Assembly (NCBI GenBank): GCA_003255025.1
Contig: QANY01008042.1
Coordinates: 532,600 to 596,599, forward strand
Length of the DNA: 64,000 nt
Direction of reading: 5' to 3'
Origin: Datisca glomerata
Taxonomy: Eukaryota > Streptophyta > Magnoliopsida > Cucurbitales > Datiscaceae
This document shows, in pieces, positions 48,201 to 59,935 of this stretch. The translations under genes and the position numbers were made by a program. The notes under the pieces were generated by a model. The model saw only the letters and a list, made by a program, of their open reading frames with translations. It was not told the DNA's origin and ran no database searches. The stretch's first letter is position 1. Each line of letters opens with the position of its first letter.

Positions 48201-50304
48201 CATAATATCAATCGTAATTCTACGAGACAGAAGAATATTTGTAAACACATCGGAGAAAGGTTTCTTTCACTAAAGTGATATTATGTACTATGCAGTAAGC
48301 AAAAAAGTGATAAAGCACCAAGGACGTACTTTTGAGGCATCAAGAACCATCAACACTATGTCTGAAGACTTGGCAACAGCAATAACCTGGCATAAACATA
48401 GTTAACATTAACAATCTCCATGAATATCCAGCTCCATTAAGTACAAAAAAATAGGTAACAAAATAATGAAGATGAACGGCTATTGAAAATAAATAGGTAT
48501 ACTCATAAGGAACAATTGTGGCTCAAGAATGAAGATAATTTTTCACCAGGAAAGGCCATTATATAATATAACTTAAAAAGAGGTTAAAAGTGTATACCTG
48601 CCTGCCACGACCCTTGCCTTCGGAAGCACCTTCAATAATTCCTGGAAGATCAAGCAGTTGAATTTTGGTATCGTTATAGTGTATAATACCTGGAATGCAT
48701 GTTAGAGTTGTAAACTCGTAAGATGCAGCTTCTGAATGTGTGCCCGTCAACATCGTTAAAAGTGTTGATTTCCCTACACTGCAAAAAGTAGGGAAACACT
48801 TAAAAGAGCTTATTCTCACCATTGATTGATAAAATAATTAAGTGCGTACACAAAAGTTGGCATGTCATTCAAGAAATGTTATAAAAGTATTTACACTTCA
48901 CGACCCAAATCACATCAACAACCAACTCGATTCACCAAATGGTTCTTATTTTGTGTGTTAGAGAAAAGCCATATATTGATTTATTTATGTAAAAAGGCAC
49001 TTGCCAAATGATTGTTTCTTAGTTAGGAAACTGAATAACATGTCAATGCCAATTTCACAAAGAGGTCAAACCTTGGAAACCCTATTAGTGCAACACGTCC
49101 ATGGCCGAATTTTGTGACTTCAAACCCCTCTCCACCTGCGCTTGAACCCTGAAGCATAGTTTTAGAAAACAATTTAAAATATGCACAGGCCGTGTTACCC
49201 CAAGGCAAAAAAAACAGCAGGCAAGTAGGGTCATCATTGTGAATGTCAGTCGAGAGACAGATCTCACATTCAGTAAGCAATACCCTCATGGAGACACTGG
49301 TAAAATAAGTTAACCAACCACTCAATTTTTCCAATAGACAGTCATCATTTCCATTTATTTCAAACTATATGATTTGTCCAGCACGTGTTTCTCTTTTTAA
49401 ATAGCGGCCTACACAGAGGACTTCCAAGGAGAAAATTAAAGAAAAAAATGAACCTTTCAGTTCTGCCTAAGTTTTCAGTCTCTTAAATCAATTAAGTTAC
49501 GTAATACATAATTATGTATTACAATTTTAGGTGCAATACATTACTCAAAACAGCAAACCATGACAGGAATACTTATAGAAGAAATAAAAATTACCAAACG
49601 ACATTACACGAGATGAAAAGAACCTCAGTTAGAAATTTTATTATTAATATCAGAAAGAACTAAAGGTTGGCAGACAAATGGCATTACAAGATTATTGAAT
49701 TCCAGATACGGAGATATTTACAAGGTTACAATCAATTCCTACAACAGCTAATAGTTCCGAAGCAATTAGAACAAGGACTACAAAGCTAATCCCACAGAAA
49801 AAATAACTTATTCTACTTCGATAAACAGTAGCATCTCTAAGTAGGGAAAAAAGCTCCAGTTTTCCTATCTGTGCATGAACATTAGAATGTCTATAGAATT
49901 GCAGCATACAAAACAAGTACGAAAATGTAGGCGAGTATAACAGAAGAAAGTTGCATACTTTAGGAGGCTCCAATAATTGCGTCCTTAGCTTAGCAATCTT
50001 TGCTTTAAGCTGGCCAAGGTGATATTCTGCATTTCGAGGAATTAAAAGAATGAATTTAACCATCCGCTAAAACAAATTAGAAAGAACACATAATAACTTC
50101 AAAAGATCAACCACGAGGCTAAGAAAAACAATATTGTCTTACAGAAATCGAATACGGAAACAAATGCACTCCAATTATACGCAAACAGGGCGAAATATCT
50201 GAAGAAATGAGAAGGTAATTGCAAAGAGAATAACCTGTGGCCTTATTTTTTTGAGTCCGGGCCATCTCGGCCTCAATTTCTTTAATCCTCTCTATTATTC
50301 CCAT
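45290..50304 (-). CDS. DRG: Developmentally regulated GTP-binding protein, DRG2 class, 399 aa, 11 exons
   Basis: Coding exons (minus strand): 50235-50304, 49959-50026, 49072-49148, 48598-48778, 48330-48386, 47959-48033, 47681-47800, 46288-46458, 45897-46010, 45607-45777, 45290-45385. They total 1200 nt with one open frame. The start [20 protein letters not shown] is the DRG N-terminus. GTPase motifs: G1 GFPSVGKST (69-77, split by intron 3), TTLTCIPG (95-102), G3 DLPG (115-118), G4 NKID (246-249), G5-like ISCNLK (268-273). A C-terminal TGS domain covers about 291-366 ([12 protein letters not shown] ... VVQIVKK), followed by a basic tail [20 protein letters not shown]. The sequence is closer to mammalian DRG2 than DRG1. 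DRGs associate with ribosomes and translation through partner proteins. All introns are GT-AG except intron 8, which reads GC-AG. Confidence 0.95.
46011..46287 (-). other. DRG intron 8 with GC-AG borders
   Basis: Exon 8 ends AAT-CTA-AAG at 46288 and the intron begins GCAGGT. The acceptor is GGAACAG before CTGAACTTT at 46010. This is the join that keeps [15 protein letters not shown] in frame. Using the GT four bases further in would shift the frame. Confidence 0.75.
46611..46964 (-). mobile_element. TRIM retrotransposon in DRG intron 7
   Basis: Two near-identical 116-bp direct repeats (46611-46726 and 46849-46964) flank about 122 bp. Read on the minus strand, each LTR starts TGTTGGAATGTTGTCCCACA and ends GGCTTTTCA. 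Directly after the first LTR lies TTGGTATCAGAGC (complement of 46835-46847), the initiator-Met tRNA primer site. A purine-rich GGTCCAGGAGAGTG precedes the second LTR. There is no coding capacity. These are the defining features of a terminal-repeat retrotransposon in miniature. A clean 5-bp target duplication is not evident. It lies in the same orientation as the host gene. Confidence 0.93.
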
Positions 50305-50800
50305 TTTTCCTCGAGTTCAGCTGAAAAAACTGCAAAGAATATCTCAATTCTCAAGCTCACAACAATAAATAAAAACTGGTTAATAACAAACTACGATTGT
50401 GATTAATAGCGACATTCAACATTAGACAGTTAATAATGATATGCATTTTCTCTGTGCTCGTATATAATGGATAAGGAAAAGCAAATATATAAATAACTGA
50501 TTTAAAAGCAAGAGAGATTTAATTGATTATTTTTGCTTAATTCTGTTTGTCCGATTGAAAACGAACTGCGAGCTACACAGTAAGTTCAATAATGAATTGG
50601 TTCGACTTTAAGAATTCTATACACAAATAAATCCTGGTGATTAGAACATAGCCGAATTGCGTAGAGAAAGAAGGTGATTGGCTCAGTAGATGACTCACTG
50701 TTGCCGAGTTGCCAACGATCTCAGGACTCAGGGAGCTTGAAGCAGAGAAAGGGACAGAGGGGGAGAGAGATGAGAAGTGGAGTAGGGCTTAGAAAGTGGA
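50305..50800 (-). promoter_or_regulatory. DRG 5' leader with probable leader intron
   Basis: On the minus strand a donor AACA|GTGAGT begins at 50698, and an acceptor TTTTTTCAG ends at 50321, 16 bp before the ATG. A non-coding first exon would lie at about 50699-50800, in CT-rich sequence typical of a transcription start. Confidence 0.6.
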
Positions 50801-50935
50801 ACAACTGAAGGAGGCTGACTTCTCCAAAGGCCCAGTTCAGGAAACAAAGATCCAACACACCTATTAAGTTTGTTTTTTTTTTCATTTAGACAACTTTCTT
50901 ATTTTAAATATAATTTTGTCAACTTTTAAAATCAT

Positions 50936-51684
50936 TGTTATGGTGTTTTCTCTAGCACCAATGACGCGGTGACGCGTGTCGCGCCTCAATTGAGAAACTC
51001 GTCGTTCAGGAACTTTCAAATGAAAAAAGTAAACCCCGTCCGATCAAACACCATGGACCTCGGGCCATACAGACCTGAGCTTAGGAAAAAGAAGGGGTAA
51101 GGCTAAGGTTCAACAAAAGAGCTCGGGTAGCTCCCGAGCGCAAGGACATCATTGTCCACCCAAGTAGCACCCAACAGGTCTCATCGCCATGACTAAGTGT
51201 CAGGATAGCCTCCGAAGAGTCGTGTCGTAATTAAATGTTTATCGCATTATGTCAAGATCGCATCCCTTCCGTTCAATCAATGACCGACGATGACAAGCTT
51301 TGTGTTTTGCGATGCTTCTCCAACACCTCTCCGAGAGCCTTCTTCGACAAGTTTCCTCCCACCAAGAAAGACTCATGTATAAATATACCCAACTAATCGA
51401 CATAAAAGGTACGCCTATTCTCCCCCACAAAAGTTACTCTAAGAGATCGACTAACTTAAGCATCAATGCTCCTCGACGAGGAACCCACCCCTCCCCCGGT
51501 TCTCCTCGTCTTAGAGTTCTTTGTTTATGTTTTTGAAGACTTGAAGGACACAAGGAGCCCATTTAGAGGGAAGAGTGTATGGAGATCACTGTTAGGGTCT
51601 TCAACCAAAACCGTCATTCGAAGAGGAGCATCGCCCAAAGGGGAGATACAGGAAAATTATTGTGGCACTTTTCGGGCTAAAACA
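50936..51684 (+). mobile_element. Solo LTR (749 bp) with 5-bp TSD
   Basis: It starts TGTTATGGTG, ends GCTAAAACA, and is flanked on both sides by ATCAT (50931-50935 and 51685-51689). It contains a TATA-like TATAAATATA at about 51379. Blocks match the LTRs of the element at 52057-59935 (CACCAATGACGC-like start, GACGAGGAACCCACCCC, TTAGAGTTCTTTGT, ACTGTTAGG), but its 3' tail is different. It therefore represents a related subfamily left by recombination between LTRs. Confidence 0.88.
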
Positions 51685-51689
51685 ATCAT

Positions 51690-52056
51690 CATATATAATA
51701 TTTTCCTATAAATAAACAATTTGATTTAAAATATATAATATATTAAATAATAAGAAATATCTATATAGAACATGGAACTTAAAAAAACATAGGAGCTATA
51801 AAATTATAATTAAATGATGCTATTTTAAGTTTTTTGTATAAATTGTTGACTTGCTTAATTGACATAGAACTTGCGAACTTGATTTAGATATGAACAATTG
51901 ATGAGAATGACAAACAATGGGTATTACCTACTAACATCTCCAATTCTAGAAATACGCCAGCCATGCTATGCTTGTCAAATTAATGTTAAGAAATTACTTT
52001 TCTAAATTCAACAAATTAAAAAAGAAGGGAAAAACATGAGAAGACAAAATACGTAT
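51690..52056. other. AT-rich spacer between two LTR insertions
   Basis: No feature seen. Confidence 0.6.
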
Positions 52057-52817
52057 TGTTATGGGTATTCTTGTACCACGCGCAACACCACGTGGCAGGC
52101 CACGATAGAGGTCTCTACTCTACTCTAGGAAAATGGATTGAAGAACTGAGCTCCTAAAAGGGAGGGGAAATGACCTAACTAGGTCGATCTCCAAGGAGCT
52201 CGGGCCACACCGATCAGCGTAAGCTAAAAAACCTCGAGAAGAGGATCTGACGCAAGGGTCAGCTAGCCATGTGTTAGGCATCATTATTATTCGTTGAAAT
52301 TTATCACTCCACGTGACATTTTGTCCCTTGCGGCGGGCGCCGGTCGACTTCAGTCGTCATGATGAAGCATCGAGTCAGCCACCAAATGATCACATCCACC
52401 ACGTTTGATGTGACTAAAGATAAATCAACATTTAATGCACCTTCCTTTACGTTAACTCGGGGGGACAAAAGCATTAAATGTCACTCCTAACACGTCATAT
52501 CAAGGAGAGGTCATCACCTCGCTCAAAACTTATTCGACACACATCCTCATCCAAGGCTCCAAATATATATACCCCATCTACAAACAGTACAAGGTAAGCA
52601 ATTCTCTCATATGGGAAACTCTGCCAAAATTTTTTAGATACTAACTTAGGTATCGGAGGCTCTTCAACGAGGAAACCACCCCATCCCCCCATCCCCTCGC
52701 GTTCTCTTCACCTTAGAGTTCTTTGTCTGTGTTGTGTACGGTTCCCGCCTGAGAGAGGGCCCCTACGTGGAGAGGAGATTGCATGCCACCTCACTGTTAG
52801 GATTTTTTGTAACAACA
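52057..52817 (+). repeat. Left LTR of the pol-less element
   Basis: 761 bp; starts TGTTATGGGT and ends TTTGTAACAACA. TATA-like AAATATATATACC lies at about 52561. Confidence 0.87.
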
Positions 52818-52948
52818 GTTGGGGTCATATATGGGTACGACAACGAAACCTTCTTCCCCTACCAAACACTCGAGGTTGTTGAATCTGCAAAGACAAAATG
52901 AGCCTGACATCCTCATCTCATTCCGACGAAAACCATGATAGGTTAAGA

Positions 52949-54062
52949 ATGGAAAAGGAAGACCCACCCTCATTTTCACCGAGAGGGGAACCTCCTATCG
53001 TCGCCTTGGTCATGCAGCGAAAAAAAGAATGAATCGGTAAGTTCACTCTCTAAGATGGTCAGAAAAATGAAGAGAGAAATGATGGCCCTCAGTAACGCTG
53101 TAACAGTCTCATGTCAATAAGTCCATTCCCAACTACCTACGGCCACTACTCCCCAGAAGTAGAAAGAGTCATCAGTCGGGTCCTCTCATGATCGGGGAGC
53201 TAAGGAGGATGACTAGTGAGCGGAACTCCCCCTAAAGTTCAAGATGCCCTAAATGGCCCACTGTGATGGGGCCAAGGACCCGTTTGCATACATGGAGATT
53301 TTCAAGGTCTGGATGGACTTGCATCACATCCCATAACCTTTGATGTTAAGCTATTACGTTTAACGCTCAGCGGACCTGCCCAAAAGTGGATAAAGTAGTT
53401 GAAGCCAGACTCCATTCATTCGTTCGTCGAGCTCCCCCGATTGTTTGCTAAACAATTTTTTAGGGGAAGAGATAGAAGGAGGCCAACCTCCTACCTGATG
53501 ACCGTGAAATAACGGTCTGATGAGTCGTTGAGGGACTACATGAATCATTTCAATGTCAGCGAAGACATGATGGTGGCCACGCTGAGATGTGGGATCACTC
53601 ATTCCATGATGAGGTGGTCAATGTCCAAGCACGACCATGTATGCTTTATCGAGCTCAAAACTATGATCTTAAAGTACGTAAGCGTTGAGGAGGTGATCCA
53701 AGCCGAGAGGGAGCAGGAGATGCCAAGTTGCGGGAACTCCCAAAAGGTAAATGAACCGCGGGAGGACAAATGAACCTATCCCCTCGAGACCCTTTAATCC
53801 AGTGCCCACCTTGTCTGAAACCCTCTAGTTAATCAGTTTGTCACCTATACCCCCCTTGCAGCCAGGCGGGAGGAAATTTTTAACGTTATCAGGGACAAGA
53901 GCCTATTGAAACAACCTTGGGTGATATGAACACCTGATGAAAAGAAGGATACCATGAAGTACTATAGGTATCACAGGGATTTCGGGCACAACACAGAGGG
54001 ATGCTTCGATCTCCGTGGGCAGATTGAGGCTCTAATTCAGAAGGGGTACCTCAAAGAATTAT
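52949..54062 (+). pseudogene. Gag of the pol-less element, broken
   Basis: The capsid region is readable with stops: DVKLLRLTLSGPAQKWIK (about 53343-53395), SFVELPRLFAKQFF (53420), then RSDESLRDYMNHFNVSEDMM (53513-53572) and FIELKTMILKYVS. A degenerate knuckle, YYRYHRDFGHNTEGCFDLRG (about 53960-54020), is followed by QIEALIQKGYLKEL and a stop. The GC content is visibly higher than that of neighbouring DNA. Confidence 0.85.
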
Positions 54063-54286
54063 AGCCGGGTGTAGGAATCACGGGGACAACATCCCCCCAG
54101 GTAAGAGAAAAAGGTGGAGAGACAACCTGAGCAGAAGGCTGACCGACTCTGCAGCCCCATGGGGGAAATTAAGATTATATTTGGGGGTCTAAGCACTTCG
54201 AACTCCAACCGGAGCGGAAAGTAGCTACTCGAGAGGCGGGGCATCCAATGGTTTTCAGCGTCCTCCCACAATCACCCTAAGCCAAG

Positions 54287-54828
54287 GTAAAGGAAGCAAT
54301 CATGTTCACCAAGGATGAGACACATAAGATTCATCAGTCGCACGCTGACGTGCTGGTCATTTCCTCAGTGATCGTCAATATCAAGGTATAGCAAACCCTG
54401 ATCGAAGGTGGGAGCTCGGCCGATATATTAAACTATTATGTCTTCCTACAAATGGGGTTAGATCCCAAGCAGCTTCACCCATGATCTGCCCCTTAACAGG
54501 ATTCAGGGGGCATGAAATCATTCTCGAATGTGTGATGAAGCTCCCCGTGACCCTAGGCCCAACCCCACAACTCGCCACCAAGCTAGTCGAATTCACGATT
54601 TTGAGATGTAGTGAGGTGTATAACGTCATCCTTGGCAGGCCCACCATGCACAACTTCAAAATGGTTCCCTCTACATATCGCGGAGCGATGAAGTTCCCTA
54701 CCCCCGAGGGCGTAGAATCGATGAAGGGGGGCCAAAAAACATCGAGAGAATGCTACACCACAACCCTCAAATGGAAGGAATCGACAGCCGCAAATGAGTC
54801 AGTCCAGGAAAAGGCTCCACCCCCTTAG
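54287..54828 (+). pseudogene. Protease remnant of the pol-less element
   Basis: AIMFTKDETHKIHQSHADVL (54296-54360) leads into LIEGGSSADILNYYVFLQMG (about 54400-54455). Here the catalytic aspartate position of the usual D-G-S-S pattern reads E. After a frame change, TGFRGHEIILECVMKLPVTL and VYNVILGRPTMHNFK (54500-54660) complete the domain. The segment KTSRECYTTTLKWKE follows. Inactive. Confidence 0.8.
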
Positions 54829-54939
54829 GAAACAAAAAGGGGGAAAGGAATAAGAGCCTTGTAATTAAGTGAAGTTTGATCACTAAAAACTCATTCTCCC
54901 ACAAAGAATGATCAAGGAAAAGGCGATGTCTATTGAGTA

Positions 54940-55460
54940 CCCCAACTCGTCAGAAGGGAAATGAGCTCTAGCCAGAGCATAAATGCTAGATTCTCAAAAT
55001 AAAAAAGTGATTACTGGCGTGGTGCTCTAGCCCGCCAGTCGGGATTAAAAGTGATGACTGAAGTGGTGCTCTAGCCCGCCAGTCGGGCACCCCAGCTCAT
55101 CAGCTGGGAAAAGAGCTCTAGTCGGAGCATAAATGCTTGGATAGACTCCCAAAATCAAAAAGTGATGACTGGCGAGCACTATAGCTTGTCAAATGGAAAA
55201 TGAGCTCTAGTCAGAGTAGAAATTCTTGGATAGACTCTAAATAAAAAATGATATATGCCAAGCACCACAGCTCGCCAAAAGGGAAATGAGCTCAAGTTAG
55301 AGCAAAAATGCCTAGCTAGACTCTGAAAATCAAAAAGTGATGATTAGCGTGGTGTCCTAGCCTGCTAGTTGATACTAAAAGGAGATGTCTGGTAGAGCAC
55401 TCCAGCTTGCCGGATGGGGAAGGGGCTTTAAACAAGAGCATGAATACCCGATAAAACCCC
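54940..55460 (+). repeat. Irregular tandem repeats in the pol-less element
   Basis: Recurring modules AAAAAGTGATGACTGGCG, GTGCTCTAGCCCGCCAGTCG and GGAAATGAGCTCTAG-like, with AGAGCATAAATGCTTGGATA, in units of roughly 100-150 bp with internal variation. They take the place where pol would be expected. Confidence 0.75.
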
Positions 55461-55961
55461 ATAAGAAAAAAGGAAAAGCTTCGACCTAAGTAGAGGATGA
55501 CCGACCAGATGCCTAAGGAAAAATGGGCTCTTTACCGAACAAGAACGCCCAATCAAGCATTAAAGGAAGGAAACCACGCTCGCTTCTTCTCCCAACAAAA
55601 GGGAAAGGAACATCAACCAAGGTAGAGGTACCCATGTAAACGTCGGGAAATGGTTTGGAAAATGTCCGCTCGAACGAACCCGTTGTAGGGGGCAACGTGA
55701 CTCCCTAACGAATAAGGATACGACAAAGTTATTCGACCCGACCTCTTCCAAATGGGATAGCCCGCCCAAAGGAAAATCATAAGTTAGACAAGGCAAAAGT
55801 AAGCCTAAAGGTCAGGACAGACAAATACTAATAAAGGCACCCAGTGAAACGACAAGGCTGAAGAATTCAAAGTTCATACAAATCAAGGTAAAAAAGGAGA
55901 CAAAAATTCAACAAAAATACTTAAGGAAAAAAGGGAAAGTTACAAGCAATGAATAACATAA

Positions 55962-58690
55962 TCAGCTAAACGATAGGGCATATGGAAACTTCAGCAGCAT
56001 AAGTAGCATGAGCCAGAGAAGTTTTAGCTTGGCCAGCAGCCTCGAGTTAGCCGAGCGATGGTGGAAGGACCTCCCCTTCAGGATGACCCGGAGAAGGATA
56101 AGATCAGAGGAGCTAGGTGGAGGCCTAGGAACATTTGAAATGGACTGGGGGGAACGCAACATCCCGATAACTTTCTGAGCTTCACGAGAACTAGGGACCA
56201 TAACTCATTCATAGGCCAACTGCACAGGAGTGGGTGGATGATTAGGCGGGCAACTAAGAAAACTCGAGTCCCACTCATGATGGTCGTTGATGATCTCATC
56301 ATGACAGCTTTCATAACCCAAGGAAAACGGTGCGAGAAGGGTCGTTTGAAACTCCGAAGACGGCTTGAAGTCTTCTATCTTCTTAGCGTGACCTTCAGTC
56401 CACCGGCCGCAATTCTCCTTCGATTGCATCTCCACCAAGTCAAACTTACTCCGAGGTTCCCTCTCCATGTTCTCCGCCTGAGTCTGGTGATGAATCGCTC
56501 AAGAAGCTAGTCTTCCAAGAGCCTGACCTTGTCATTCAGGATATTCTCTTGCTGTTGTAGATTGGAGACAGCCCTCTCCCGATCAGATAATTGAGCCTCC
56601 AGCTCCCTACGAACACTAGCATCTCAATTATACTTAGCCCTGGCCTGACCTAACTCCATCTCAAGGCGGGTGGACTCCCCCTCGACTCCCCTCAGTCTTT
56701 CAACCTCTGCCTAGACCTTGTCATAGGCGTTGTAAAGAGAATTGAAGTTATTGGTCCTCTCGGCGAGCGCAGCATCTGCCCGGGAGGAGGAGGATACCCA
56801 AATAGCCTTTAACACTTGGTCTTCACAACGGCCAATGTGTACCAGCATCACCGCATTAAAGGTCAAGATCTATGAAAGGAAAATAAGGAAAACAAGTTGA
56901 TAACTAGATATGGATGAAAGAATAAGGTACTAAACCAGAGCTGGAACTTATGTCAGGGGTGTAATCCATGAAACCATCAGGGAACCCTGCCCCGAGCCCA
57001 TCGAGAAAGCTGATTTCTCTATTAGGATCGACATGTTTGGATACCCAATCCAACACCCTAACTACTTCATTCTATGCTCGAGCCTGGGCCTCAGGCTGAT
57101 CACCCCCTCCCCCGGCCCGCCGCTGGAGACATTAGACCTTTGCGCTTCTGACCAAAGTGAGACCCATGCTGGCCAGAGCCTGATGCAAGAGAGTCTGAGG
57201 CTTTGGGGAAGGCATTTCAGCATCCCAAATGATCACCGCCTAAGGTGGAGCAGAAGGTCGAGAAGATCGAGAAGAGCTCTGGGGAATCCCCTAGATGTCA
57301 CCACGTTGCAACGGACCTTGCCCAGAATGAGGAAGTACAGACGGAGCTGGTGGTAGTGCCTCTGGGGCCTGGGGATGAGAAACAAAAATGCAAGGTGCAG
57401 GGGGAGTCGTTTTCCCTTTCGACCACTCCAACTTCTTAGCTCGGAGCTCCTCCAATTTCTGAATTTTGGAGGCGTCAAGTTCCTTCCTCTATTTCTTGTT
57501 AGAAGGATCATCCCCAGCCATTGCTACAAGGGGGAAGCATAGTTATAATGGGTAAGGTAATAATAGTAATAACAAAAACGGGAAATCAGTTGAGGATCAT
57601 ACTTGTATGGATGGGAGAGTCCTACAAACGGTTTTTGACATGAAGGTCAACTATAACGTCCTCTAGAGGATCCAAGTACAAGTCCGGCTAACATAAAAGT
57701 TCATATCTAAGAAGGACGTCGTAAGCATGGGCCTCAACATGGAGCTTGGCTAGGTAGAAAATTCAGGACAAGAGGTAGACAACGAGTTCTTCTGGCCTCC
57801 TCTTAGCCATTGCAAGAAGAATAAGGGATATTAGTGACTGACGTAAGGAATAAGTGGATGTTCTCTTTTGTAAAAATGCAAGTTCACTTGCAGCTCTGAA
57901 GACCCGAAAGACCGGGGGTACAGACTCCAAATCCTCGGCAAGGTCGTCCCAAAGCCCAGAAGTCGCAAACGAGTTATCCTTCCAATCTTTGTACCAGGAG
58001 GGGATCCCACTCACGATCCTCTTCACTTCTCCAATACGGCTACTGAACTAGTACCAACTCAGGCCACAAGGAGGCACCCTTACCACCTTGTTATTGGGGA
58101 AAGACTTCAACTGAAACATAAATTCAAGTTCGTCCAAATTCAAGTCCTCGCAAAGGTGTAACCTCCATAACACCCAGCAACCATTCAGAGTCCTCAATGA
58201 GTTCAACAGGAGTTTAGCCAAAGCAATACCTGTCGAGGAGAACCTCTCCCTCGGGAAAAGATGTAGAGGGAACCTCTCTCGTATCACAGCACTAATCTTC
58301 TCACCTACCTTAGGTAGCCGCAGTTGAATATAATCGAGAATATTGTAAGCCCTATAAATCCTTCCCAAGTCATCTTTAGATAACAAGGAGGAAATCTCAT
58401 TAGCCCCCCATCGTCCCACATCTTCATGCAGGCCGACATAGGCCCCAAGGTAACACAGGAGTCAGCAACTTCATTCGACATTATGACATGGTCCATTAAT
58501 TCTACGAACCCCCTGGAACCCTGAAGCGTGATAAAAAATTGAGAAGGCAAAAAAATAAGGATAAAATAAAAGACTCGGACATGGGGAAAATAACTCACCA
58601 CGGTGAATTGGTCACGAGGAGCGAATGATGGCACAGGAATGAACGACCCACGGGGCGTCTCTCAAGGTAATGGATAGGAAGATACGAGGC
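55962..58690 (-). pseudogene. Antisense ORF of the Tat-like element (gypsy-type transposon domain, PF04195-like)
   Basis: Read on the minus strand. An N-terminal exon (about 58660-58600, ...FAPRDQFTVV) ends at a GTGAGT donor. After a possible intron (acceptor CGCTTCAG) it continues SRGFVELMDHVIMSNEVADS. The segment 58320-58050 reads ERFPLHLFPRERFSSTGIAL, NGCWVLWRLHLCEDLNLDEL and EFMFQLKSFPNN, the layout of the plant gypsy-type transposon domain. It goes on with IPSWYKDWKDNSFAT (about 57995) and a charged, Pro-rich C-terminal part. Several stops and frame changes show decay. The function of these antisense ORFs is not established. Confidence 0.72.
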
Positions 58691-59233
58691 TAAATTAGCA
58701 AACGGCACGACCACACTTTGGTGAAAATAGGAAGATAGTAGGAGAGAAATTTGGAAGGAAAAAAGGGCAACATCAGGTACGTGAAGTAACTTCTGTCTCT
58801 ACAAGGTGAGGATTTTTTGGAGAAGGGTTTTGAGAGTCTCATGAAGGGAAAAAATGTTGGAGGGAAAAGAATTGGTGACCACCTTTTGCCCTATGGCCCC
58901 AACCCCTACAACTATCAGGACCGTTGCGCCGATCCAACGGTCCAGGTGATGTCCACTCGTGGGCCAATAAAGTGAGCTCAGACGCTCAAACAACGCAAGT
59001 TCAAAAGAACGACAAGTGAGATCGAAGGGTCGGACGTCGCATCGTTCTTCCTCTCCTTCACGTATTTGTATGTTGTCGTCACTACCTCCCCAAAGAGTAA
59101 CCGATAGTGATGATTCAAGAGAAACAAGGCCACGCGCGTACATACGATGAACAGTCACCACAAGGCAATCTCGAGGGATCCTGGACAAATGAGTCTTCAG
59201 ACGTGGGTGGATGGGGCCCACCAAATTTTCAAC

Positions 59234-59935
59234 TGTTATAGGTATTTCTAGACTACCAATGACGCAGCACCATGTGGCTGGCCACGACAGAGGTCTCTAC
59301 TCTACTACAGGAAAAAAGATTGAAGAGTTGAACTCCTAAAAGGGAGGGGAACTGACCTGACCAGGTCGGTCCCCAAGGAACTCGGGCAACACCGACCAAC
59401 GTAAGCCAAAAAACCTTGAGAAGAGGATCTGACATAGGGGTCAGCTAGCCTTGTGTTAGGCTTCATTATTGTTCATCGAAAATAACACTCCACGTGGTGT
59501 TTTCTCGCTTCGGCAGGCATCGATTAACTTGAGTTGTCATGATGAAGCGTCGAGTCAACTATCAAATGGTCACATGAACTACGTCCAGTATGACTAAAAA
59601 TCAATCGACATTTAATGCACCCTATTTTAGCTCGTCATATCAAGGAAATGTCATCACCTCGCCTATAGCTTATTCGACATGCATCCTCCTCCAAGGCTCC
59701 AGGTATAGATACCTCGCCTACAAATGGTACAAGGTAAGCAATTCTCTCATAAGGGAAACTCTGCCAAAATTTCTTCAGGATACTGACTTAGGTGAGACTC
59801 TTCGACGAGGAAACCACCCCATGTTCTATTCGCCTTAGAAGCTTTGTCTGTGTTGTGCAGGTTTTCGCCCGAGAGGACCCCTACGTGGAGAGGAGAATAT
59901 ACGCCACCTCATTATTGAGCTTTTTTGTAACAACA
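59234..59935 (+). repeat. Right LTR of the pol-less element
   Basis: 702 bp; TGTTATAGGT to TTTGTAACAACA, matching 52057-52817 with small deletions. Confidence 0.87.

Larger units (their letters stand above)
52057..59935 (+). mobile_element. Non-autonomous Tat-like LTR element: gag and protease, no pol, antisense ORF
   Basis: LTRs 52057-52817 and 59234-59935 share TGTTAT start, ACAACA end and long matching blocks (AAAAGGGAGGGGAA, GAGAAGAGGATCTGAC, TTAGGCATCATTATT). The inside holds gag (52949-54062), a protease remnant (54287-54828), short tandem repeats (54940-55460) and a minus-strand ORF region (about 56000-58690). No RT, RNase H or integrase motif can be read. Gene content resembles Tat-lineage elements with an antisense ORF near the 3' LTR, with pol deleted. 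Flanking 5-mers do not match as a target duplication. Confidence 0.85.
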
